In this document: positions 1 to 5,033 of the stretch, one piece after another | Numbering within the stretch: the first letter of the stretch is position 1 | Layout of the letters: every line of letters starts with the position of its first letter | DNA from: Burkholderiaceae bacterium | GTDB lineage: Bacteria > Pseudomonadota > Gammaproteobacteria > Burkholderiales > Burkholderiaceae | Direction: 5' to 3' | Assembly (NCBI GenBank): GCA_022701845.1 | Contig: JAKONS010000304.1 | Span: 1-6,039 of the forward strand | DNA length: 6,039 bases | Translations under genes and position numbers: made by a program | The notes under the pieces: model-generated | Told to the model about the DNA's origin: nothing | The model's database searches: none | What the model saw: only the letters and a program-made list of their open reading frames with translations

Positions 1-971
1 AGCCACAGGCCCAGGCGCACCATGGCGCGCAGCATGGTCTGCGCGCCCGGTGCCGGTGCCACCCGCGCCGACTGCGCGCCGCCGATCGACGACAAACCCA
101 CCAGCCGGTCGTAGAACACGAACACCACGATGGTCGCCACCAGCAGCACCGCCGACAGGGCACCGGCGAACGGCATGTTGAACAGCTCCAGGATCACCGA
201 GATGATCAGCTGCGCCACCATCGTTTCCTTCGGCGAGCCGAGCAATGCCGGCACGATGAAGAAACCCAGGCTGGTGATGAACACCAGCAGCCCGGCGGCG
301 GCCACGCCCGGCAGCGACAGCGGCAGGAACACGGTCAGAAACGCGCCCTTGCGGCCGGCGCCCAGCGTCTCGGCGGCGCTCAGTAGCTGGCCGCTGATGC
401 CCTGCATGATCGGCAGCATGCTCACTACCGCCAGCGGCACCAGGGCATGCACCATGCCGATCAGCACGCCGGCCAGCGACGGAATCAGCTGCAGGCCCGA
501 GCCGTCGGCGCCCACCGCCTTGGCGATCACCCCGATCACGCCGGTGCGCGACAGCAGCAATATCCAGGCGAAGGTCTTCACCAGGTAGCTGGTCCAGAAG
601 GGGATCAGCAGCCAGATCATCCAGCGCGACCGGCGGTCGGCCGAGATCTGGCTGAGCAGGTAGGCCAGCGGGAACGCCAGCGCCACGCTGATGGCGGCCA
701 CCACCAGCGCGATGAAGAAGGTCGCGCCGATCACCTTGGCATAGGTGGGCTGCGCGGCCAGGCGCAGGTACTGGTCCAGGCCCCACTGGTTCTCGGCGGT
801 GCGCAACGAATTCAGCAGGATTTCGCCGACCGGCAGCACGAAGAACACCGCCAGGAACAGCAGTGCCGGCACGCCGGGCAGCCAGGGGCGCAGGCGCGCC
901 ATCCATGAAGGCGCGTAGGTGACGGCGGCTGGGGTGGTGGTGGCCGTGGCGGCGCTGGTGGTATCGCTCAT
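1..971 (-). CDS. ABC transporter permease, PotB-like, partial (C-terminal end beyond window)
   Basis: Inner-membrane subunit of a PotABCD-type importer, forming the translocation path for the solute delivered by the neighbouring binding protein. I translated it from ATG at 971 to the left edge: 323 complete codons plus a CT that must encode Leu, with no stop. Residues 1-28 are a Thr/Ala-rich cytoplasmic tail. Hydrophobic segments lie near 31-50, 83-103, 117-140, 164-190, 216-240 and 265-290, as in six-helix permeases of this family. The ATPase-docking loop is clear: SAAETLGAG at 198-206, then a conserved LPLSLPG, matching the EAA-loop consensus. The start overlaps the ATPase stop (ATGA, 968-971), implying translational coupling. 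Oddity: after the last expected helix the frame continues through an Ala/Pro linker (GAQSARVAPAPGAQ) into MLRAMVRLGLWL, which resembles the first helix of a second permease. A fused PotB-PotC or just a long tail are both possible. Confidence 0.9.
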   Translation of the reverse strand, partial: MSDTTSAATATTTPAAVTYAPSWMARLRPWLPGVPALLFLAVFFVLPVGEILLNSLRTAENQWGLDQYLRLAAQPTYAKVIGATFFIALVVAAISVALAFPLAYLLSQISADRRSRWMIWLLIPFWTSYLVKTFAWILLLSRTGVIGVIAKAVGADGSGLQLIPSLAGVLIGMVHALVPLAVVSMLPIMQGISGQLLSAAETLGAGRKGAFLTVFLPLSLPGVAAAGLLVFITSLGFFIVPALLGSPKETMVAQLIISVILELFNMPFAGALSAVLLVATIVVFVFYDRLVGLSSIGGAQSARVAPAPGAQTMLRAMVRLGLW

Positions 972-1954
972 CGCGTCAGCACCACCGCATGGCCGGCGTC
1001 CCACGCCAGGCCGACCCTGTCGCCCGGGAGCGGACGCTGGCCGCGGCCGTGCAGCCGCACGCCGAACAGCCGCTCCTGGCCGATGTCGACCAGCACCTTC
1101 AGGTCGGCGCCCTGGAACACCGCCTCGCGCACCGTGCCGTCGAGCTGGCCGGCGCCGGGTGCCACCAGTCGCACGTTCTCCGGCCGCACCATCAGCGTGG
1201 CGCCGCCGTCGGCCCGGCCGTCGAGCAGGTTCGAATGGCCGATGAAGCCGGCGGCGAAGCGGGTGGCCGGCTGGTCGTACATCTCGTCGGGCGTGCCCAC
1301 CTGTTCCACCCGCGCCTGGTTCATCAGGCAGATGCGGTCGGACAGGGTCAGCGCTTCTTCCTGGTCGTGGGTGACATAGATGAAGGTGGCGCCGAGCTCG
1401 CGGTGCAGCCGGCGGATCTCCAGCTGCATGTGTTCGCGCAGGTTCTTGTCGAGCGCGCCCAGCGGCTCGTCGAGCAGGATCACCTCCGGCCGGTAGACGA
1501 AGCAGCGCGCCAGCGCGATGCGCTGCTGCTGGCCACCCGACAGCTCGCGCGGCAGGCGCTCGCCGAAGGCGCCCATCTGCACCATCTCGAGCGCGCCGGC
1601 CACCTGGCGCGTGATGGCGGCCGGATCGGTCTTGCGCATGCGCAGCGGGTAGGCGATGTTCTCGGCCACCGTCAGGTGCGGGAACAGGGCATAGCTCTGG
1701 AACACCATGCCGATGCCGCGCGCGCCGGGCGCCAGCCGGGTGGCGTCCTTGCCGTCGATCAGCAGCCGGCCTTCGCTGGGCTCGACCAGCCCGGCGATCA
1801 TCTGCAGCAGCGTGGTCTTGCCGGAGCCGGAGGGGCCGAGCAGGGTGAGCAGCTCGCCCTGGCGGATGTCCAGCCGGGTCGGCTCCAGCGCCACGGTGAG
1901 GCCGTAGCGCTTGCCCAGGCCGTCGATGGAAAGCTTCGCGGGCGCCTGCGTCAT
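968..1954 (-). CDS. ABC transporter ATP-binding protein, PotA-like with TOBE domain
   Basis: Cytoplasmic ATPase that powers the importer; 328 residues. All nucleotide-binding motifs are intact: Walker A GPSGSGKT at 40-47, Q-loop Gln86 in MVFQSYALFPH, signature LSGGQQQR at 138-145, Walker B VILLDE at 158-163, D-loop around Asp169, and switch His196 in YVTHDQEEA. Roughly residues 235-328 form a TOBE-type C-terminal domain (MVRPENVRLV, then a beta-rich segment), which marks the PotA/UgpC/MalK-like group of importers. It is a little shorter than typical PotA proteins of about 350-380 residues. The chosen ATG overlaps the stop of the binding-protein gene as ATGA (1951-1954), and its own stop overlaps the permease start, so the three genes are an operon. 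The same reading frame stays open upstream to 3217, but that part is Arg/Pro/Gly-rich and antisense-like over the binding-protein gene, so it is not coding. Substrate is not readable from this subunit. Confidence 0.95.
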   Translation of the reverse strand: MTQAPAKLSIDGLGKRYGLTVALEPTRLDIRQGELLTLLGPSGSGKTTLLQMIAGLVEPSEGRLLIDGKDATRLAPGARGIGMVFQSYALFPHLTVAENIAYPLRMRKTDPAAITRQVAGALEMVQMGAFGERLPRELSGGQQQRIALARCFVYRPEVILLDEPLGALDKNLREHMQLEIRRLHRELGATFIYVTHDQEEALTLSDRICLMNQARVEQVGTPDEMYDQPATRFAAGFIGHSNLLDGRADGGATLMVRPENVRLVAPGAGQLDGTVREAVFQGADLKVLVDIGQERLFGVRLHGRGQRPLPGDRVGLAWDAGHAVVLTR

Positions 1955-3012
1955 CCGATCACCCATGCGTTGAAGCGCTCGGTGACCTTCTCGCGGTTCT
2001 GGTGCCACCAGTCGGGGCTCGGCAGCACCATGTTCTTGATGTTGGGCGCGGCGGTGGGCAGCACCGAGGCGCGCTTGGGCTGGATGAAGTCGTAGGCCTT
2101 CAGGTTGGTCGGGCCGTATGCCAGGTCGTCGGTGAAGGCGGCCTGCAGCTTGGCGTCGGCGCAGAAGCGCACGAAGGTCTTGGCCATCTCGGCGCGCGGC
2201 GTGCCCTTGGGAATGCCCCAGCCCTCGATCGAATACAGGCCCTGGTTCCAGACGATGGCCACCGGCGCGCCGCCGTCGACCGCCGCCTGCGAGCGGCCGT
2301 TCCAGCAGGAGATCATGTCGACCTCGCCGGACTGGATCAGCTGCATCGACTGCGCGCCGCTGGTCCACCAGGTGGCGATGTGCGGCTTGATCCTGTCCAG
2401 GCTCCTGAAGGCGCGGTCCAGGTCCATCGGATACAGCTTGTCGGGCGCCACGCCGTCGGCCATCAGCGCCTGCTCCAGGGTGTCGACCGGGTTGCGGCGC
2501 AGGCTGCGGCGGCCGGGGAATTTCTTCACATCCCAGAAATCGGCCCAGGTCTGCGGGCCGTTGGTGCCGAACTTGTCGGTGCGGTAGGCGATGGTGGTGG
2601 CGTAGACGTCGACACCCAGCCAGTTCGGGGTGACCGCTTCCGGCATCACGCCGGGGAAGTCGGCGGCCTTCATGCCGATCGGCTCCAGCAGGCCGCGCTG
2701 CTGCAGCAGCGGGATCTCGCCCGACAGGGTGAGGGTGGTCACGTCCCAGATGTAGTTGCGGGTCTGGGTCATGGCGATGAACTGCGCCAGCGGCTGCGAC
2801 TCGCGCGCCACGCTCACCACCTTGATGCCGGTGGCCTTCTCGAACGGGTCGTAGAACGCCTTGCGGTAGGCGACGGTGTAGGGGCCGCCCGGGTCCGACA
2901 CCACGATCTGCCGGGCTTGCGCCCGCACGGCTGCCGGCAGGGCCAGGGCACCGGCGCCGGCCGCGGCGGCCCGGAGAACGTTGCGACGTGCGGTATCGAA
3001 AGAGTCGTTCAT
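1951..3012 (-). CDS. ABC transporter periplasmic substrate-binding protein, PotD-like, Tat-exported
   Basis: Periplasmic solute receptor of the importer; 353 residues, first gene of the operon. The N-terminus is a twin-arginine signal: ARRNVLRA at 8-15, an Ala/Leu-rich core, and an A-Q-A cleavage box at 31-33. Tat export suggests folding before export. The mature part looks like the extracellular solute-binding family of spermidine/putrescine transporters (COG0687 type): DPGGPYTVAYRKAFYDPFEK near 40-59, GVDVYATTIAYRTDKF near 133-148, SGEVDMISCWNGR at 228-240 and VWNQGLYSIEGWGIPKG at 254-270. Trp215, Trp216, Trp237, Trp255 and Trp265 could line an aromatic ligand pocket, as in PotD and PotF, but this is inference. 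The family binds varied solutes (polyamines, other amines, small organic ions), so the ligand is open. AGGAG sits 5 bases before the ATG. Its control region is shared with a divergent IclR-type regulator and carries a sigma-54 promoter. Confidence 0.93.
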   Translation of the reverse strand: MNDSFDTARRNVLRAAAAGAGALALPAAVRAQARQIVVSDPGGPYTVAYRKAFYDPFEKATGIKVVSVARESQPLAQFIAMTQTRNYIWDVTTLTLSGEIPLLQQRGLLEPIGMKAADFPGVMPEAVTPNWLGVDVYATTIAYRTDKFGTNGPQTWADFWDVKKFPGRRSLRRNPVDTLEQALMADGVAPDKLYPMDLDRAFRSLDRIKPHIATWWTSGAQSMQLIQSGEVDMISCWNGRSQAAVDGGAPVAIVWNQGLYSIEGWGIPKGTPRAEMAKTFVRFCADAKLQAAFTDDLAYGPTNLKAYDFIQPKRASVLPTAAPNIKNMVLPSPDWWHQNREKVTERFNAWVIG

Positions 3013-3017
3013 GGAAG

Positions 3018-3022
3018 CTCCT
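3018..3022 (-). promoter_or_regulatory. Ribosome binding site of the binding-protein gene
   Basis: AGGAG on the minus strand, 5 bases upstream of the ATG at 3012. It fixes the start of the first transporter gene. The downstream ATPase and permease rely on ATGA overlaps instead. Confidence 0.8.
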
Positions 3023-3065
3023 GAGAGGGGGTGGTGCAGCGGTGCTCGCTATGCCTGAATTTAAA

Positions 3066-3096
3066 ATCGCATTGCGATAACCAATGGTGCAATGCG
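3066..3096. promoter_or_regulatory. Nested palindromes, candidate operator for the divergent IclR-type regulator
   Basis: Three inverted repeats are packed into 31 bases. A perfect 13-base palindrome ATCGCA-T-TGCGAT lies at 3066-3078. An 8-base inverted repeat CGCATTGC (3068-3075) / GCAATGCG (3089-3096) has a 13-base spacer. That spacer contains ACCA-A-TGGT at 3080-3088. The TGCG half-site recurs 20 bases apart (3073 and 3093), about two helical turns, which would suit a dimer-of-dimers. IclR-family proteins usually bind short palindromes of about 13-17 bases in divergent promoter regions. Relative to the start predicted from the sigma-54 element (about 3105), the block spans about +10 to +40, consistent with a repressor roadblock. 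Assignment to this IclR is inference. Confidence 0.55.
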
Positions 3097-3115
3097 TGAA
3101 ATACAAAGGACATAG

Positions 3116-3131
3116 AGCAAACCCTGTGCCA
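3116..3131 (-). promoter_or_regulatory. Sigma-54 (RpoN) -24/-12 promoter of the transporter operon
   Basis: Read on the minus strand, 3131 to 3116 is TGGCACAGGGTTTGCT. This fits the sigma-54 consensus TGGCAC-N5-TTGC-W, with exactly 10 bases between the invariant GG and GC. It lies in the intergenic region and points at the binding-protein gene. The predicted start is near 3105, giving a leader of about 93 bases. Sigma-54 promoters require an enhancer-binding ATPase activator, and none is encoded in this window. I found no sigma-70 promoter of comparable quality on this strand. Confidence 0.75.
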
Positions 3132-3164
3132 CGTAAACCGCGCTTTTCTTCCGCCCGTCCTCCG

Positions 3165-3193
3165 GTGAACGCCTCAAGTTTTATTGATATAAG
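3165..3193 (+). promoter_or_regulatory. Possible sigma-70 promoter for the IclR-type regulator
   Basis: TATAAG at 3188-3193 matches 5 of 6 bases of the -10 consensus. A poor -35 (GTGAAC at 3165-3170, 3 of 6) lies 17 bases upstream. The surrounding AT-rich stretch (about 3176-3204) stands out from the GC-rich background. It would give a 5' leader of about 40 bases before the ATG at 3241. The -35 is weak, so an activator or a different start is possible. Confidence 0.35.
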
Positions 3194-3209
3194 ATAACTT
3201 TTAACCAAG

Positions 3210-3238
3210 CGCACCAAAACACATCTCCGGACGCACCA
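3210..3238. promoter_or_regulatory. Paired CGCACCA direct repeats, possible enhancer sites
   Basis: CGCACCA occurs at 3210-3216 and again at 3232-3238, exactly 22 bases (about two turns) apart. Measured from the predicted sigma-54 start near 3105, the copies sit at roughly -105 to -133, a normal distance for activator sites of sigma-54 promoters. The GCACCA core equals one half of the NtrC consensus, but the second half is not conserved in either copy, so NtrC cannot be claimed. The right copy ends 2 bases before the regulator start codon. Confidence 0.3.
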
Positions 3239-3240
3239 GC

Positions 3241-4047
3241 ATGAACCTCGCCGAAAAACCGTCCGCCGCCGCAGAACGGGATGCGCTGAAGGAGTCGTCG
3301 CTGTTCGTGAAGTCGGTCGAGAAGGCGATGCTGGTGCTGACCGCGTTCGACGGCTCGCGCAGCCATCTCACCCTGTCGCAGATCGCGGCGCTCACCAGGA
3401 TGGACCTGAGCTCGGCGCAGCGATTCATCTACACGCTGACGACGCTCGGTTACCTGCGCAAGGACGAGGCGTCGAAGGCCTACGAGCTGTCGCCGCGCCT
3501 GTTCGACTTCACCTACAACTACCTGGTGTCGAGCGGCCTGATCTACCGCGCCACGCCCTATGTGCAGCAGGTGAGCCGGGAGACCGAGGAGACGACGAAC
3601 GTGTCGGTGCTGGACGGCACCGACATCGTGTTCGTGCTGCGTTTCGTGAGCCGGCACATGCTCGACGCCAACGTCATCGTCGGCACCCGGCTGCCGGCCT
3701 ACTGCACCGCGCCGGGGCTGGCGATCCTGTCGGCGCTACCGGACGAGGAGGTGGACCGCATCCTCGCCAACAGCGATCTGGTGGCCCACACGCCGCACAC
3801 GGTGACCGACCCGCAGGCGATCCGCCGGCGTCTGGCGAAGGTGCGCGCGCAGGGCTATGCGCGTGCCGAGGAAGAATATTTTCTGGGGGATATCTCCACC
3901 GCGGCCCCGATCCTCGACGGCAACGGCCGGGTGGCGGGGGCGGTGAACGTGGCGGTGGCGACCACCCGCTGGAAGGGCGAGGCGGACGAGGCGCGGCTGT
4001 CGAGCCTGCTCGTCACCGCCGCTGCCGCCATATCCGGGCGGCGTTGA
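3241..4047 (+). CDS. IclR-family transcriptional regulator
   Basis: DNA-binding regulator of 268 residues, the normal length for the family. Residues about 20-85 form the winged helix-turn-helix: LFVKSVEKAMLVLTAF, LTLSQIAALTRMDLSSAQRFIYTLTTLGYL, then the wing ending YELSPRLFDF. Residues about 98-268 are the IclR ligand-binding domain, with GTRLPAYCTAPGLAIL at 148-163 and GYARAEEEYFLGD at 205-217 followed by AAPILD. The pocket-lining LPAYCTA segment is where family members contact effectors; the ligand cannot be deduced. The gene faces away from the transporter operon, with a shared control region, the usual arrangement for a local regulator of transport or catabolic genes; repression relieved by the transported solute is the simplest model. 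No strong Shine-Dalgarno precedes the ATG (only GGA about 9 bases upstream). The next in-frame Met (residue 30) lies inside the DNA-binding domain, so 3241 is kept. Confidence 0.93.
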   Translation: MNLAEKPSAAAERDALKESSLFVKSVEKAMLVLTAFDGSRSHLTLSQIAALTRMDLSSAQRFIYTLTTLGYLRKDEASKAYELSPRLFDFTYNYLVSSGLIYRATPYVQQVSRETEETTNVSVLDGTDIVFVLRFVSRHMLDANVIVGTRLPAYCTAPGLAILSALPDEEVDRILANSDLVAHTPHTVTDPQAIRRRLAKVRAQGYARAEEEYFLGDISTAAPILDGNGRVAGAVNVAVATTRWKGEADEARLSSLLVTAAAAISGRR

Positions 4048-4048
4048 G

Positions 4049-4076
4049 GAGCCGACGCGGCCGGTCGGCCCGGCTC
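4049..4076. terminator. GC-rich inverted repeats between convergent genes, possible bidirectional terminator
   Basis: Two overlapping inverted repeats fill the short gap between the regulator stop and the DUF3072 stop: GAGCCG (4049-4054) / CGGCTC (4071-4076), and GCCGAC (4051-4056) / GTCGGC (4064-4069) with a 7-base loop. No T-run follows on either strand, so it is not a classical intrinsic terminator. Its position between convergent genes still suggests a role in ending transcription. Confidence 0.4.
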
Positions 4077-4299
4077 AGTTGCTGGCGCCGCGGCCGGTCT
4101 TGGCCTGCAGTTCGTCGATGCGCATCGAGGCTTCGGCCTTGGTCAGCTTGTCGTCGAAGTCGACCTTGGCTTCTTCCGACAGCGTGGCGAGGTAGGACTT
4201 CTGCGCACCGGTCATCGGCTCATCGCCGGTGACCCAGGTGTGCGGGTCTTTTTCCATGTTGCCGTGGTCTGCGTCGGCCTGGGTGCTCTTGTCGGTCAT
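4075..4299 (-). CDS. DUF3072 domain-containing small protein
   Basis: Small soluble protein of 74 residues, acidic and with no signal peptide or membrane segment. The region from about residue 18 to 70 matches my memory of the DUF3072 family: DPHTWVTGDEPMTGAQKSYL at 18-37, followed by EEAKVDFDDKLTKAEASMRI and DELQAKTGR. The function of this family is not established. Members are short proteins made almost entirely of this motif, so this one appears full length. The start is supported by GGAG 6 bases upstream (4306-4309). It is convergent with the IclR-type regulator and divergent from the DUF2231 gene, so it is probably a single-gene transcript. The Lys/Glu/Asp-rich second half probably forms helices (inference). 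No functional link with either neighbour is shown. Confidence 0.85.
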   Translation of the reverse strand: MTDKSTQADADHGNMEKDPHTWVTGDEPMTGAQKSYLATLSEEAKVDFDDKLTKAEASMRIDELQAKTGRGASN

Positions 4300-4305
4300 G
4301 TGAAT

Positions 4306-4309
4306 CTCC
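4306..4309 (-). promoter_or_regulatory. Ribosome binding site of the DUF3072 gene
   Basis: GGAG on the minus strand, 6 bases before the ATG at 4299. It supports the chosen start of this short gene. Confidence 0.7.
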
Positions 4310-4389
4310 GTGGGTTGAAGGCTTCACTCTTGGCGATCGAGAAGCGCCGGGCTGTAGGCGCAAATGCCAAAGCACTGTCATTTCATACA

Positions 4390-4408
4390 GCATCGCAGTT
4401 TCCGATGC
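4390..4408. repeat. Inverted repeat GCATCG / CGATGC
   Basis: Perfect 6-base arms at 4390-4395 and 4403-4408 with a 7-base loop, in the divergent intergenic region. It could be a regulator site or a small RNA hairpin. No partner gene identifies it. Confidence 0.4.
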
Positions 4409-4415
4409 GGTCGTA

Positions 4416-4426
4416 GGCGGACCGCC
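4416..4426. repeat. Compact palindrome GGCGG-A-CCGCC
   Basis: Perfect 11-base palindrome beginning 8 bases after the preceding inverted repeat. Five-base arms of G and C arise easily by chance in GC-rich DNA, so significance is low on its own. Its closeness to the neighbouring repeat is the reason to record it. Confidence 0.3.
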
Positions 4427-4535
4427 CTTGGTGTGTGTCGGTCGGCCCACCGTGGCCTAAACGACTTAGTCTCTATATCTCCAAAAAAACCGAAGCGCTA
4501 CCGGGTTTTGACGAAGGCGGCGCACGGCTAAAACC

Positions 4536-5033
4536 ATGAAAACAGATATTTCCACTTCGCAAGTACCGGCGTCGTCCGCGCCATCTCGGCTGTCTTCACC
4601 GCCTCGACCGTCACGCCCGGCTGCGGTCGTGTTCGACCTGCTGAACCCGATTCCCTTCGGCTTCTTCGTCGGAGCGCTGATCTTCGACGTGGTCTACACC
4701 CAGAGCACCAACGTCATGTGGTTCAAGTCGGCCGCCTGGCTGATCGCCATCGGGCTGGTCTTCGCCATCCTGCCGCGTTTCATCAACCTGGCGCAGGTGT
4801 GGTTCGGTCGCGCACGGCCCGCGCCTTTCCGGGTGAAGGCGGCTTTCTGGCTGCATCTGCTGGCCATCGTCGCGGCCATCGTCAACGCGTTCGTGCACAG
4901 CCGCGACGCCTACGCCATCGTGCCCGAGGGCGTGCTGCTGTCGGTGCTGACGGTGCTGCTGATGGCAGCGGGCAATGTGTTGATCACCTTGCAGACCTCC
5001 AGCGATATCCACGACCGGCAGGTGCGGGCATGA
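4536..5033 (+). CDS. DUF2231-type integral membrane protein
   Basis: Predicted inner-membrane protein of 165 residues. Residues 5-30 are a Ser/Pro/Arg-rich tail without structure. After it come four hydrophobic segments at about 38-54, 66-82, 103-121 and 132-152. The pattern (a DLLNPIPFGFFVGALIFD first helix, a third helix with His107 and His121) fits the DUF2231 family as I know it; the function is uncharacterised. Two His on one helix could bind heme or metal, but this is speculation. The stop overlaps the next start as ATGA (5030-5033), so it is translated together with the sorbosone-dehydrogenase-like lipoprotein. A role as membrane partner or electron acceptor for that enzyme is a hypothesis from context. 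The ATG has no good Shine-Dalgarno (GAAGG is about 18 bases away), and an in-frame stop at 4509 limits upstream starts. A GTG at 4629 would remove the tail but also lacks a ribosome site. Confidence 0.8.
   Translation: MKTDISTSQVPASSAPSRLSSPPRPSRPAAVVFDLLNPIPFGFFVGALIFDVVYTQSTNVMWFKSAAWLIAIGLVFAILPRFINLAQVWFGRARPAPFRVKAAFWLHLLAIVAAIVNAFVHSRDAYAIVPEGVLLSVLTVLLMAAGNVLITLQTSSDIHDRQVRA

Larger units (their letters stand above)
4300..4535. other. Divergent intergenic region between DUF3072 and DUF2231 genes
   Basis: This 236-base stretch holds no gene I can support. It must carry the promoters of both flanking genes, but I see no convincing -35/-10 pair. TATATC at 4474-4479 is a possible -10 for the rightward gene with no recognisable -35. 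TTGGCA on the minus strand (4370-4365) is a good -35 look-alike with no matching -10. Other features are two small inverted repeats (listed separately), an A7 run at 4483-4489 and a GTAGGCG direct repeat (4354 and 4413). The rightward gene also lacks a clear Shine-Dalgarno. Confidence 0.5.

Noticed and set aside
130..908. Plus-strand open frames over the permease.
   Set aside because: They are shadows of the minus-strand permease, which has hydrophobic helices and an EAA loop.
989..3024. Long plus-strand open frames (989-2095 and 2002-3024).
   Set aside because: They lie antisense to the ATPase and binding-protein genes, whose conserved motifs are clear. The translations are Ala/Gly/His/Arg/Gln-rich and resemble no family.
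3075..3091. Possible NtrC binding site (TGGTGCA at 3085-3091).
   Set aside because: Only the right half matches; the left half at the required spacing is CGATAAC. It also lies downstream of the predicted start.
3058..3092. Sigma-70 promoter for the transporter operon (TAAATT with TTGGTT or TTGCAC on the minus strand).
   Set aside because: Each element matches poorly and the spacings are 15 or 23 bases, whereas the sigma-54 element fits much better.
1955..3217. Minus-strand upstream extension of the ATPase reading frame, giving a 749-residue frame.
   Set aside because: The extension is an out-of-frame reading of the binding-protein gene, rich in Arg/Pro/Gly. The ATPase fold starts at the ATGA at 1954.
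4483..4504. T7 run on the minus strand (A7 on plus) beside an imperfect repeat, as an intrinsic terminator.
   Set aside because: No strong stem precedes the run, and no leftward gene ends there.
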